Shown here: piece after piece, positions 12,878 through 21,149 of the stretch
Position numbering within the stretch: position 1 is the first letter of the stretch
Layout: the number at the start of each line of letters is the position of its first letter
The notes under the pieces: model-generated
What the model was told of the DNA's origin: nothing
The model's input: the letters and a program-made list of their open reading frames with translations, nothing else
The model's database searches: none
Position numbers and translations under genes: made by a program
Origin: a bacterium
GTDB lineage: Bacteria; Patescibacteriota; Minisyncoccia; Sungbacterales; HO2-52-23
NCBI GenBank assembly: GCA_030697705.1
Contig: JAUYPE010000024.1
Location: 1-40,286 of the forward strand
Reading direction: 5' to 3'
DNA length: 40,286 nt

Positions 12878-13579
12878 TTATTTTGTGAATTTGAAGGTAG
12901 AAAGAATTTGATCAAAATTTTCTATATCTTTCAAATTATCCACATTATCTGAAAAAACAAAGTAATTATCTTCACCTACGCTTGTTTCTCTTAAAATAAG
13001 GGCTTGAATATAATATGCCCCGTTTTCTTTATAGATAGTTTTATTAATAGCACCACTTTCTATATTAGACTCCTCATTCTTGATGACCTCATAATTCTCG
13101 TTCCCCTCCAAACCAATCGGCTTGGGTTTTATGAAAATATTCAATCCAACAGTGCCTCGAAACAATCTAACATCAGGAATATCTAGTAATCTATGTTTGG
13201 GATTTAGTTTAATAACCCAGTCCCTCGGATACCCCACCTCAAACCCATATTGCTCATTCCGGTAGGTCTTCCAGTCAGCGGGAATGGCTGATTGCGGCGT
13301 GGGTTTTCCATTTGAAGCCGGGGATGGACATGCCGCAAATTCGCACGTCGGTCCCTCGCGGGAGACAGAGCTTCCATCGGGACACTCTTTTGCTTCCTGC
13401 GCACAGACGACTCCTCCGGGGGGAGGGGAGAGCGTTTCTTTCTTTCCGGAGGAGTAGGGAGCGGGAGCGGTACCATCGTATTTCAACTCCTTAATTTGCC
13501 AATAGGCATAACTGCCAAAAATAACAACTACGAGAATAATGAAGGCGATGAGAGGGGTGGCGAAGCCTTTGTGATTCAT
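12878..13579 (-). CDS. Membrane-anchored protein with Cys-rich motif and PsbP-like domain
   Basis: A 233-residue protein. One N-terminal helix (FATPLIAFIILVVVIFGSYA) anchors it. Residues 57-84 hold a compact Cys motif (VCAQEAKECPDGSSVSREGP followed by TCEFAACP), a unit recurrent in Patescibacteria surface proteins and loosely Kazal-like. From about residue 105 (YRNEQYGFEVGYPRDWVIKL) it has the start of a PsbP-like domain, ending in a DNLKDIENFDQILSTFKF strand. It is extracytoplasmic by topology. Function unknown. Confidence 0.78.
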   Translation of the reverse strand: MNHKGFATPLIAFIILVVVIFGSYAYWQIKELKYDGTAPAPYSSGKKETLSPPPGGVVCAQEAKECPDGSSVSREGPTCEFAACPSPASNGKPTPQSAIPADWKTYRNEQYGFEVGYPRDWVIKLNPKHRLLDIPDVRLFRGTVGLNIFIKPKPIGLEGNENYEVIKNEESNIESGAINKTIYKENGAYYIQALILRETSVGEDNYFVFSDNVDNLKDIENFDQILSTFKFTK

Positions 13580-13619
13580 AGGTTTGATCAGTTTAGGAGT
13601 TACGCGATTGCCCCTATGT

Positions 13620-13730
13620 CGTCATTCCGAGTGTAACGACTGTCAGTAGACGTCCCGTGAGGGGGGAATCCCGTGAGGTTTCAGTATACCGAAACCGTTC
13701 GGGATCCTTCGCTACGCTCTGGATGACGGA
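13620..13730. repeat. Family-A dispersed repeat (copy 4)
   Basis: It begins CGTCATTCCGAGTGTAACGA and ends CGCTCTGGATGACGGA, with GACGTCCCGTGAGGGGGGAA in the left half. It lies between the M15-type gene and the PsbP-like gene. Confidence 0.88.
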
Positions 13731-13757
13731 ATTATTTTTTGAGATTAGCATTCATCA

Positions 13758-14726
13758 CTATTTGCCGGGAACGGTGATGTCCCAATGATTCTCCTCACGG
13801 GCGAAAATCGCACCATCGGGCGCGCGCCACTGCGCCGCACCGTCACTCCGGACACCGATATTCGTATAATTTCTTTTAATATAATCGTCAAGCTTTCCCG
13901 AAGGGCGGACATCCACCTTATATCCCGTGCTATGACTTACCTCGCCCGCCGCGTGCCCACCCTCGGTTCCACCCGTCACCAGAATGTCGCATCCACAGTC
14001 ATTTTTTAACTGAATAACGCGATTAAGTGTCGCTGATCGCATTCCGGCGATATTCGTGCATCCGCGAGCAGTGATACCTGCCGGACAGACGGCGTTGTTA
14101 ACATTTATACCCGCCCGTTGGAGCTGTGCCCGCCCCTCGGTCTCAGAGAGGGAAGATAATCCACCCGGCGTCCCATCGCCCGGCACCCCCCCTGTTCCCG
14201 GCGCGGGAGTGGGAGGCGGAATAATATTCGCCGTATTGGGAATAACGACGTTGGGAGCGCGTGGCGCATGACACTCCACCGTATTCCACGGTCTGAAGAA
14301 CTGGGGATCGGGGGAGTCGGTAGCAATACGCGCACCTGCTACTTTCAGTATAGTATCAATGATGAGCCATGCCAATAAGAGAATAAGTATTCCTTTGAGG
14401 GTAGTGGCGATGGCGGCTTTTCCTCTTTGATACTGACTTGGGTTGGCGGTGAGCCCCGCTGAAAGCATGAGGATACCTCCCCATGCGAGATAGAGAGCGG
14501 CGAAGAAGGGGATAAGATAGGTATAGGTGAACTTGAGGAGGTTCTGAATGAGCAGGATAAAGTCGCAGGCGTTGCAGGGGGAGGTGAGGACGCTTACACC
14601 ACCCTCTTGCGTGATAAAACTGCATCTGGGCAAAATCTGAAAACCCTCCGTACTTTGAGCAAGCGCGGAAGCAGGGAGTACGGCAAAGACAAGGAAAGAA
14701 AAAACAAGGGAAAATGCGAGTTTCAT
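13758..14726 (-). CDS. Pilin-like membrane module fused to an M15-type peptidase domain
   Basis: A 322-residue protein. It has a clean signal peptide (residues 1-23, ASALAQ). Residues 47-154 are the CNACDF two-helix module shared with the SLT protein. A Pro/Gly-rich linker follows (about residues 160-190). The C-terminal domain has the zinc-peptidase arrangement of M15 DD-carboxypeptidases: GGHAAGEVSHSTGYKVDVR supplies His and Asp, and ENHWDITV the Asp/Glu region and last His. It probably trims peptidoglycan peptides. Its ATG overlaps the stop of the upstream methyltransferase by 4 bases, so the two are translationally coupled. Confidence 0.85.
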   Translation of the reverse strand: MKLAFSLVFSFLVFAVLPASALAQSTEGFQILPRCSFITQEGGVSVLTSPCNACDFILLIQNLLKFTYTYLIPFFAALYLAWGGILMLSAGLTANPSQYQRGKAAIATTLKGILILLLAWLIIDTILKVAGARIATDSPDPQFFRPWNTVECHAPRAPNVVIPNTANIIPPPTPAPGTGGVPGDGTPGGLSSLSETEGRAQLQRAGINVNNAVCPAGITARGCTNIAGMRSATLNRVIQLKNDCGCDILVTGGTEGGHAAGEVSHSTGYKVDVRPSGKLDDYIKRNYTNIGVRSDGAAQWRAPDGAIFAREENHWDITVPGK

Positions 14727-15382
14727 GGCCGCCGCAGAATTATTCCGTAGTGGTGTGATCCCACCTCGCAGGCGCGCTCAAACGAGAAACCCGCCTCCTT
14801 GGCAAGGCGCGTCACCTCATCTTGGGGCATACGCAGGTGCATGGGAGGTCCCAAATCAACGCTGTGCAGGCGCCGCGGGGCATCGGGATGGCGATGACTG
14901 CCCTGACTGCCGTGATGCGACGGCATCGGCGGTAGTTGATAAGTGCCCTCCGATTCCCATTCTATGATTACCAAGTGCCCGCCGTTGGCAAGAACCCTGA
15001 ACGCCTCCCGCAGAAGCGTGAGTTTTTCCTCCGCCTGGAAGAGGATCGCGGACATGAAAACCCAGTCCAACAACTTGTCTTTTAGGGTAGAACCGCCCTC
15101 GCGGTCAAGGTCAGACCAAATAACATTAACATTCAGCAGGTGTTCCGTCTTTGCCTTAGCGCGGATAATCTCAAGCGCCGACTTCTGGATATCAATGGCG
15201 TAGACCACACCCTCGCTCCCCACGGCGCGGGCGAGAGGAATCGTAAAATAGCCGTGGCCAGCACCGAAGTCCGCTATCCGACTTCCCGGCACAATGCGCA
15301 AATTCTCAATCGCGCGACGCGGATTGATAAATGCGTCTGATTCAGAGATAAACGGCTTCTTGTTGGCGGTGGATGATTCCAT
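14723..15382 (-). CDS. Class I SAM-dependent methyltransferase
   Basis: A 219-residue protein. SAM-binding motif I is GSRIADFGAGHGYFTIPLAR (residues 33-52), with the acidic motif II in VVYAIDIQKSALEI and a later HLVIIEWESEGTY strand. This order resembles UbiE/methyltransferase-11 proteins. An unusual His/Pro-rich stretch (PPMPSHHGSQGSHRHPDAPR, about residues 151-170) lies where the family normally has a short loop, and could bind metal. Substrate unknown. It is coupled by a 4-base overlap to the M15-type gene. Confidence 0.85.
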   Translation of the reverse strand: MESSTANKKPFISESDAFINPRRAIENLRIVPGSRIADFGAGHGYFTIPLARAVGSEGVVYAIDIQKSALEIIRAKAKTEHLLNVNVIWSDLDREGGSTLKDKLLDWVFMSAILFQAEEKLTLLREAFRVLANGGHLVIIEWESEGTYQLPPMPSHHGSQGSHRHPDAPRRLHSVDLGPPMHLRMPQDEVTRLAKEAGFSFERACEVGSHHYGIILRRP

Positions 15383-15444
15383 ACGGCAAAAATATCTTTA
15401 TAACAGCAGTATACACTATTCAAAAACGAATCTCCACCGACAAA

Positions 15445-15612
15445 CTACTCCGAAATAAGATGGCTGGAGATATCGCCGTGATGAGGATTGGGGATGTGGA
15501 TTTTCAACTCGTCCTTTGACATAAACAAATGACGACCGCCTGAATAGGGGCCGTCAAATCCCAGTCGGCGGAATTTTTGAACGAGTTTTCTCCATGAGAG
15601 ATTCTTAGGCAT
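15445..15612 (-). CDS. hicA: HicA-family toxin, short form
   Basis: A 55-residue frame read from the sequence. It begins MPKNLSWRKLVQKFRRLGFD and continues GPYSGGRHLFMSKDELKIHI, then PNPHHGDISSHLISE. The GG-RHLF segment holds the catalytic-type His of HicA mRNA interferases, and the double-stranded-RNA-binding-like fold is recognisable. Relatives usually continue with a C-terminal helix (about LLxxILKQAGI) that is cut off here by TAG. It overlaps hicB by 8 bases. It may be truncated and inactive. Confidence 0.72.
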   Translation of the reverse strand: MPKNLSWRKLVQKFRRLGFDGPYSGGRHLFMSKDELKIHIPNPHHGDISSHLISE

Positions 15613-15850
15613 TGGTAAGGAGCTTGCGGCGATCCACTCGAATCCGTAAGCCAGGAATTCTTTCCCGATCGCGTACTTTCAACACGAGCCACTCTTCAAG
15701 AACCTCCTGCAACTCCCTGCGGCACGCCTCAAGATTTTTCCCACTTGCCCACACGCCTGGTACCCCCAAAATCTCGCCAAAATAACTGCCATCTTTGAGG
15801 AGTTTATAGTGGGCGTCTTTTAATTTTTTTGCCAGATATTCGGTTAACAT
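15605..15850 (-). CDS. hicB: HicB-family antitoxin
   Basis: An 81-residue protein with the compact HicB fold: MLTEYLAKKLKDAHYKLLKD, GSYFGEILGVPGVWASGKNL (compare Y.A.IP.LPG..T.G.T) and ACRRELQEVLEEWLVLKVRD, the helix that packs on HicA. It lacks the longer C-terminal DNA-binding extension of some HicBs. It precedes hicA with an 8-base overlap, the antitoxin-first order. It lies between gyrA and the envelope cluster. Confidence 0.82.
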   Translation of the reverse strand: MLTEYLAKKLKDAHYKLLKDGSYFGEILGVPGVWASGKNLEACRRELQEVLEEWLVLKVRDRERIPGLRIRVDRRKLLTNA

Positions 15851-15891
15851 ACCAAGAGCGTATCAGCAAAACAGCAAATGACGGCTTCCCT

Positions 15892-18800
15892 TTACAGCGT
15901 TGTGATGGAGGCGATGGTGTCGCCCGGCTCAAGTTTCATAATGCGCACGCCCTGCGTCGTACGGCCAAGCGAGGGGACCGCACCAAGCTCGGTATGAATG
16001 ACGACACCATGACGCGAGAAGGCGATGAGTTCACTCGCCTCACCATCAATAATATGCCCGCTGACCACCTTGCCGGTTTTTGGCGTAATCTTTGCCGTTT
16101 TTATGCCCGAACCTCCACGGCGCTGTTTTTTGTATTGTTTAAGCATCGTTTTTTTGCCAAAACCATGCTCCATGATGACGAGGAGTTTTTCATCGCCCGA
16201 AGTCCCTGGATTATCTCCTGATTTTGCGCGAATAACATCCATCCCCACCACTTCGTCGTCTTTTTTTAATTTCAGCGCATGCACGCCAGCCGCCGTCCGC
16301 CCCATCGGACGGACATCGCGCTCGGGGAAGCGCACCGCCTGCCCCGCCGCAGTCAGCACGATAAGCTCACTTTTGCCGTCAGTGAGTTTAGCAAAACGAA
16401 GCTCATCCGCACCTTTGAGTGTGACGGCGATAAGCCCGCTCCTTCGTACCGCCTCAAACTCGCTCGCCTCAACTTTCTTGATCGTACCGTCTTTGGTGAG
16501 CATAACGACATATCCCTTCTCTCCTTGCTCTTTTTTTCCTTTGGCCGCAACACGGTATTCTTTGCCCACCGCGAGGATAGAGGTTATCTTCTCTCCGGCG
16601 CCGAGCGAGAGGAAATTCACCACCGCCTTGCCTTTTGCGGTACGGCTTCCCTCCGGAATCTCATACGCGGGAATCTGAAAAACTTTACCTAAATTCGTGA
16701 AAAATAAGAGTGAAGCGTGCGTTGAGCAGGTAAGGAGCCGCTCAACGACATCCTCTTCTTTCGTCTCCATGCCAATTAATCCCTTGCCGCCGCGCTTCTG
16801 GACGCGATAACTGTCCGGCTTAATGCGTTTAATGTACCCCCCGCGCGTCGCAACCACCACCACCTCCTCCTCCGCGACTAAGTCCTCATCGGAAAACTCC
16901 CTCGGACTTGAGCGCACTACTCGCGTTCGCCGCTCGTCGCCGTATTTTTGTTTGAGTTCTACGAGTTCTGTTTTGACCGTGTCGCGAATTTTTTTTGCGT
17001 CACCCAACAGCGCTTTCAAATCTTTTGCGAGCTTGAGCTTCTCCGCCAGTTCATCCTCAATGCGCGCCCGTTCAAGCCCCGCAAGCGTCTGCAGGCGCAT
17101 CTCCAGAATAGCGGTCGCTTGTAAATCTGAAAGGGTGAATTTTTTAATAAGCGCGGTGTGCGCCTCTTCTTTGTCCTTTGACCGACGGATCGTCGTGATA
17201 ACCGCGTCAATATGGTCAAGCGCCTCTTTCAAACCCTCCAGGATATGAATGCGCTCTTCAGTTCTAGCAAGATCAAAGCGCGTGCGGCGCGTAATAACCT
17301 CGTGGCGGTGCTTTAAAAACTCCTCCAGCACGTTTTTGAGCGAGAGCACGACGGGCTGGATGCCGTCCACGAGGGCAAGCATGTTGAGGTGAAAACTCTT
17401 CTCTAAATCAGTGTGCTTGTAGAGGTTATTAAGCACTTTTTGCGGCTGTGCGTCGGCTTTCAGTTCAATGACGATGCGCAGACCGTCCTTGTCCGACTCG
17501 TCGCGCATGTCGCGGATGCCCTCTATTTTTTTCTCCGTTACGAGCGCCGCCATCTTCTCAATCATCTCGGATTTATTCACCTGATACGGAATCTCGGTAA
17601 TGATAATAACTTCGCCGCGCACCCCTTCCTCAATTTCCGCCTTCCCGCGGGCGAGAATAGCCCCTTTTCCCGAGGCATAGCACTCCCGAATCGCTTTTTC
17701 ATCATAAATAATCCCGCCGGTGGGAAAGTCGGGTCCTTTTACAAATTGCATGAGATCTTCGTTTGCCGAGTGCGGATGATCCGCCAAGTGGATGAGCGCA
17801 TCGGCAACCTCACCAAGATTATGCGGAGGAATGCTCGTCGCCATACCAACGGCGATGCCAAGCGTGCCGTTGAGCAATAAGTTCGGTAGGCGCGCGGGCA
17901 AGACCACCGGCTCCTGCACCGTCCCGTCAAAATTATCCCGAAAGTCAACCGTTTCTTTATCAATATCGGCAAGCAGCTCTGCGGCAATGGGTGCCAACCG
18001 CGCTTCGGTATAGCGGTAGGCGGCAGCAGAATCCCCATCGATAGAGTTATGGACGAAGATTCCCGCGGCAAGCGCGAAATTATGCGTCCCCTCAATAGTG
18101 AGATCATAGACATCCTCACATTCGGTGAGTCGTTCTACTTGTGTTACCTTGTGATTGTGTTTGAGTTCCTGCAGAACTGATTCGGTGCGATTTTGAAAAT
18201 ATTTTTGCAAACCCGTTTCCCACCGCGTTGCCGCACCGTAAGGATACACCACAGGTCGCGCCACTTCATATGATGCCTCATTCAGGTCTCTGGCGTGCAG
18301 GAGTACCTCCTTGCAAATTGCGAGAAACTTTTTCTTACCCGTTATGTTATGGGTATGGTTTTTGTTGCCTTTGATAATTTTCTCGTGCATAAAAGCGCGG
18401 TATGTCTCATCTTTCCACATTCTCTTCAGTGTTTTTGTCGCACGAAGACTGAGTTCTTGCCGCTTTTCAGGGTGCTCTTTGATATACTGCTTGTTGACCT
18501 TGCTTAAAAAGATGCTCATGGCCGCACGATAGGTTGGGTCTTTCCAATTTTCTCTATTTCTCTTTGCGATGCGCTCGGCATACGCTCTGCGTACCGAGGA
18601 TTGCGACCAATAGGCCGTTCGCCCTGCGGCAAGTCTTTTGCGATACTCGGGATCTCTGTGCTGTTCCGCCACACGCTCATAATGAACCTTCCAATGTTCG
18701 TCCCAATGGAGCCGAATGATGTTTGTTGGATTATTATTTTGTTTGCGGAAATCCTTGTGGTGGCGAACTCTGCCGGCGCTTTTTTGATAGACCGTATGCG

Positions 18801-19545
18801 TAAGGTTGTAGTTGTCCGCAAGATGATGGGCGGGCACCCATTCGTTTGTTTTCGGTTGATGGATAAGCATATATCCTTCCCGATCTAACCGATCATTTTT
18901 CTCTGATAATCGCTGGTAGAGCGGCATAAGTGAATCACCGGAGACGAGCTGGCGCGCTTCTTTATATAAGCCCTCTCGCGTCATAAAGAGATGGTTCGGA
19001 GTACAACGAATCTGCTTTCCGTTATCCAAAGTTACCCGAACCAGTTCGGCGCTTTTTCGCGTGAGTCGGGGATGTTTTACCTCCGCGATTGAAACAAGCC
19101 CCTTACTGTTTATCGTATAAGTGAAGTTCTGCACTCCCCCCTCATGTTCTTTTACCAGATCCTCAAAGCTCAATCCTCTGCCGTCGGTTAGTTGTACTCG
19201 CGTATCTTTCGTAAAACAGCCAAAATTACCTTGACCGTCCACGAGCGGGTAGCGCAACGAGAAGGATTGCGCCATACGCACCATGGACTCGTATGCCGCC
19301 GAGTCGCCGTGGGGATGGTACTGACCGAGCACATAACCGACTACTTTTGCCGATTTTTGATATTTCGCGTTGGGACGCAATCCCATCTCGTGCATGGAAT
19401 AGAGAATACGGCGATGCACTGGTTTTAATCCATCGCGCACATCGGGTAATGCGCGCGCGACAATAACGGACATCGCGTAGTCCAAGTACGAGTCCCGCAT
19501 CTCGTGCGTAATCTCCCGTGCCTCTATTTTACCGATATCCGCCAT
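15892..19545 (-). CDS. gyrA: DNA gyrase subunit A precursor with an in-frame intein
   Basis: A 1217-residue precursor; after removal of a 391-residue intein the GyrA product would be 826 residues, the normal size. The N-extein carries the breakage-reunion start ([48 protein letters not shown]). The intein interrupts DGQGNFG^SIDGDSAAA. The catalytic Tyr is in RYTEARL just after it. The C-terminal domain has GyrA-box-like repeats ([21 protein letters not shown]). The enzyme supercoils DNA with GyrB, whose gene is not in the window. It sits 14 bases after the upstream membrane protein gene. Confidence 0.97.
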   Translation of the reverse strand: MADIGKIEAREITHEMRDSYLDYAMSVIVARALPDVRDGLKPVHRRILYSMHEMGLRPNAKYQKSAKVVGYVLGQYHPHGDSAAYESMVRMAQSFSLRYPLVDGQGNFGCFTKDTRVQLTDGRGLSFEDLVKEHEGGVQNFTYTINSKGLVSIAEVKHPRLTRKSAELVRVTLDNGKQIRCTPNHLFMTREGLYKEARQLVSGDSLMPLYQRLSEKNDRLDREGYMLIHQPKTNEWVPAHHLADNYNLTHTVYQKSAGRVRHHKDFRKQNNNPTNIIRLHWDEHWKVHYERVAEQHRDPEYRKRLAAGRTAYWSQSSVRRAYAERIAKRNRENWKDPTYRAAMSIFLSKVNKQYIKEHPEKRQELSLRATKTLKRMWKDETYRAFMHEKIIKGNKNHTHNITGKKKFLAICKEVLLHARDLNEASYEVARPVVYPYGAATRWETGLQKYFQNRTESVLQELKHNHKVTQVERLTECEDVYDLTIEGTHNFALAAGIFVHNSIDGDSAAAYRYTEARLAPIAAELLADIDKETVDFRDNFDGTVQEPVVLPARLPNLLLNGTLGIAVGMATSIPPHNLGEVADALIHLADHPHSANEDLMQFVKGPDFPTGGIIYDEKAIRECYASGKGAILARGKAEIEEGVRGEVIIITEIPYQVNKSEMIEKMAALVTEKKIEGIRDMRDESDKDGLRIVIELKADAQPQKVLNNLYKHTDLEKSFHLNMLALVDGIQPVVLSLKNVLEEFLKHRHEVITRRTRFDLARTEERIHILEGLKEALDHIDAVITTIRRSKDKEEAHTALIKKFTLSDLQATAILEMRLQTLAGLERARIEDELAEKLKLAKDLKALLGDAKKIRDTVKTELVELKQKYGDERRTRVVRSSPREFSDEDLVAEEEVVVVATRGGYIKRIKPDSYRVQKRGGKGLIGMETKEEDVVERLLTCSTHASLLFFTNLGKVFQIPAYEIPEGSRTAKGKAVVNFLSLGAGEKITSILAVGKEYRVAAKGKKEQGEKGYVVMLTKDGTIKKVEASEFEAVRRSGLIAVTLKGADELRFAKLTDGKSELIVLTAAGQAVRFPERDVRPMGRTAAGVHALKLKKDDEVVGMDVIRAKSGDNPGTSGDEKLLVIMEHGFGKKTMLKQYKKQRRGGSGIKTAKITPKTGKVVSGHIIDGEASELIAFSRHGVVIHTELGAVPSLGRTTQGVRIMKLEPGDTIASITTL
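18046..19218 (-). other. GyrA intein with HNH homing endonuclease
   Basis: 391 residues, from Cys1 ([20 protein letters not shown]) to the terminal His-Asn (AAGIFVHN) before Ser+1. Splicing block B is visible as CTPNHLFMT (residues 72-80) and blocks F/G as [18 protein letters not shown]. Instead of LAGLIDADG, the middle holds an HNH nuclease ([20 protein letters not shown] and DEHWKVHYE, about residues 151-181). It is followed by repeated basic K/RxxxxWKDPxYR units like NUMOD3-type DNA-binding motifs (about residues 188-285). All splice-junction residues needed are present, so it should be active in splicing. Confidence 0.92.
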
Positions 19546-19559
19546 AAATTTTCAGGTAA

Positions 19560-20141
19560 TTACTCGCCCTCCGTCGTGCGGATAAGATGCTCGTAGGCAT
19601 AGTTCCGTATGGAGAGAACGGCGTACAACACTACATCATGACCCCACAAAAGAATCTCTCTCCCGATTGTCTTAAGCCGATCCACAATGCCGCCTTGTAC
19701 CAACATGCCCGCAACCTGCCCGGCGATTCCCTGCGCATAACCGAACGCTCCGGATATCTTCCCGCGTACTCCGTCAAAAGACAAGAGCGAGCCGGACGCC
19801 GAAGACTCTTCGGTATCGGTCGCATGCGGAAGGAGGTTGACAATGCCCTTGAACGATTCGCTCAAACTCGCCACCGGCGCGGGAAGATTCTCGGCGGGTA
19901 TAGGCGACGGGACGGCCTGCTCCGGTTGTGGTACTCCCACACTATTTTCAACAATCGCACTTTCGGAAACAATAACAGGGGAGAAGTTCGCGCGTCCAAG
20001 CGTCGCGGAGACACTCACACTCCAGAAAACAAAAACGGCGATTGCCGAGCATATGATTGCGCCCGCGGCAAGCGCCACACGCGTCCGGTCGTGAAGCGCG
20101 CGTATACGGTCAATGGCTGATAAGGGAGCAGTAGGGGACAT
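19560..20141 (-). CDS. Single-pass membrane protein upstream of gyrA, unknown function
   Basis: A 193-residue protein. A cytoplasmic N-terminal part (about 22 residues) is followed by one helix (ALAAGAIICSAIAVFVFWSV), then a Pro-rich, low-complexity stretch (residues 70-95). A C-terminal region contains a second weakly hydrophobic stretch (IVDRLKTIGREILLWGHDVV). No domain is recognised. The 14-base gap to gyrA suggests shared transcription. Composition and position argue for a real gene. Confidence 0.65.
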   Translation of the reverse strand: MSPTAPLSAIDRIRALHDRTRVALAAGAIICSAIAVFVFWSVSVSATLGRANFSPVIVSESAIVENSVGVPQPEQAVPSPIPAENLPAPVASLSESFKGIVNLLPHATDTEESSASGSLLSFDGVRGKISGAFGYAQGIAGQVAGMLVQGGIVDRLKTIGREILLWGHDVVLYAVLSIRNYAYEHLIRTTEGE

Positions 20142-20200
20142 GGATGTAAACTTTCTTACTTAAGGATTCACACGCCTCTTTTCTTCTGACACCTACACCC

Positions 20201-20342
20201 CGTCATTCCGAGTGGAATGACTGCCAATAGGCGTCCCGTGAGGGAGGAGTCCCGTCAACATGCGGTATGCTGAAATCGTGCGGGATTCTTCGTCCGCCCT
20301 GGGCGCCACGCCCGCCGGCGGGCGGGGACTCTGAATGACGGA
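20201..20342. repeat. Family-A dispersed repeat (copy 5) with a GC-rich insertion
   Basis: It begins CGTCATTCCGAGTGGAATGA and ends CTCTGAATGACGGA. At about 20292-20329 the right half is interrupted by a GC-rich block (TCCGCCCTGGGCG, then CGCCCGCCGGCGGGCG) that other copies lack. The block is again a pair of hairpins, though longer than the 30-bp elements in the tRNA relics. Confidence 0.82.
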
Positions 20343-20378
20343 ATAAGGATTCGGATGGGTAAGTTCTACTTGTATAAT

Positions 20379-21026
20379 TTAAGCGCTAGCGAGCACGATC
20401 ACATGCGTCTTACTTTCATCATCCTTTAGATCTTTTTTCTTGATAACGAGCTTCTCCTGCGGTTCTGCTTTACTCGCGCCCATCTCTTTTAAAAATCGTT
20501 CCACGCTCTCCAAAGGCGGCGTCAACCCCGGAAGTTTATAGTGCATGGGAATAACGATGCGCGGCTCCACCTGTTTAACAACGCGCGCTGCCTGCTCGGC
20601 GTCAATCGTGTATACGCCGCCAACGGGAATCATCAAAATATCAGCCTCGCCTATCGCCTCCAGCGTCTCATCCCGTAGTACCCCTTCGCCAAAGTCGCCC
20701 AGATGAACAATGTGAATATCCTCAACAACAAGCATATAAATGGTATTGAGTCCACGCTCGGCACCGCGTACCGCGTCGTGATATGTTTCGATTCCTACAA
20801 CATTCACCCCCGCCCGTTCGTATTCGCCGGGACCGTTGATTAAAAACGGCTCGCCGGCTAATGTCTCCACATTGGCATGGTCGGGATGCCCGTGCGTCAC
20901 AAGCGCCACATCACTCCGAAAACGCGGCGGGGTCAGCCCGATTTCTTTAGCGAACGGATCAATCGCGATGATCGTCTCGCCGGATTGTATTTTGAAACAC
21001 GCCTGCCCGTACCAGGTGATAATCAT
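20379..21026 (-). CDS. MBL-fold metal-dependent hydrolase (UPF0173/UlaG-like)
   Basis: A 215-residue protein from the ATG at 21026 (MIITWYGQACFKI is the canonical family start; longer frames run into the promoter). The metallo-beta-lactamase motifs are present: VTHGHPDH (HxHxDH), GPGEYERAGVNVVGI, HLGDFGE and IPVGGVYTIDAEQAARVV, ending with the MHYK motif. Substrate unknown; relatives include L-ascorbate-6-P lactonases and uncharacterised hydrolases. It is divergent from rpsA, with overlapping -35 elements. Confidence 0.9.
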   Translation of the reverse strand: MIITWYGQACFKIQSGETIIAIDPFAKEIGLTPPRFRSDVALVTHGHPDHANVETLAGEPFLINGPGEYERAGVNVVGIETYHDAVRGAERGLNTIYMLVVEDIHIVHLGDFGEGVLRDETLEAIGEADILMIPVGGVYTIDAEQAARVVKQVEPRIVIPMHYKLPGLTPPLESVERFLKEMGASKAEPQEKLVIKKKDLKDDESKTHVIVLASA

Positions 21027-21053
21027 AAGATATGATAAAAAATCTCCCCCACG

Positions 21054-21082
21054 ATCATAGCAAAAAACAGCCGACTTGCCAA
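21054..21082 (-). promoter_or_regulatory. Promoter of the MBL hydrolase gene
   Basis: On the minus strand TTGGCA and TATGAT are separated by 17 bases. The transcript would carry a leader of about 20 bases with a GGGGGAG purine run before the ATG. Its -35 shares five bases with the -35 of rpsA on the other strand. Confidence 0.65.
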
Positions 21083-21105
21083 CCGTGCGCACTTTCATGT
21101 ATACT
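21076..21105 (+). promoter_or_regulatory. Promoter of rpsA
   Basis: TTGCCA and TATACT are separated by 18 bases, about 45 bases upstream of the ATG at 21150. It faces away from the hydrolase promoter, and the two -35 boxes overlap. Confidence 0.65.
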
Positions 21106-21149
21106 CACAGCCATATACCATGAGATGAAGATAAGGTATTTTTCCCCCT

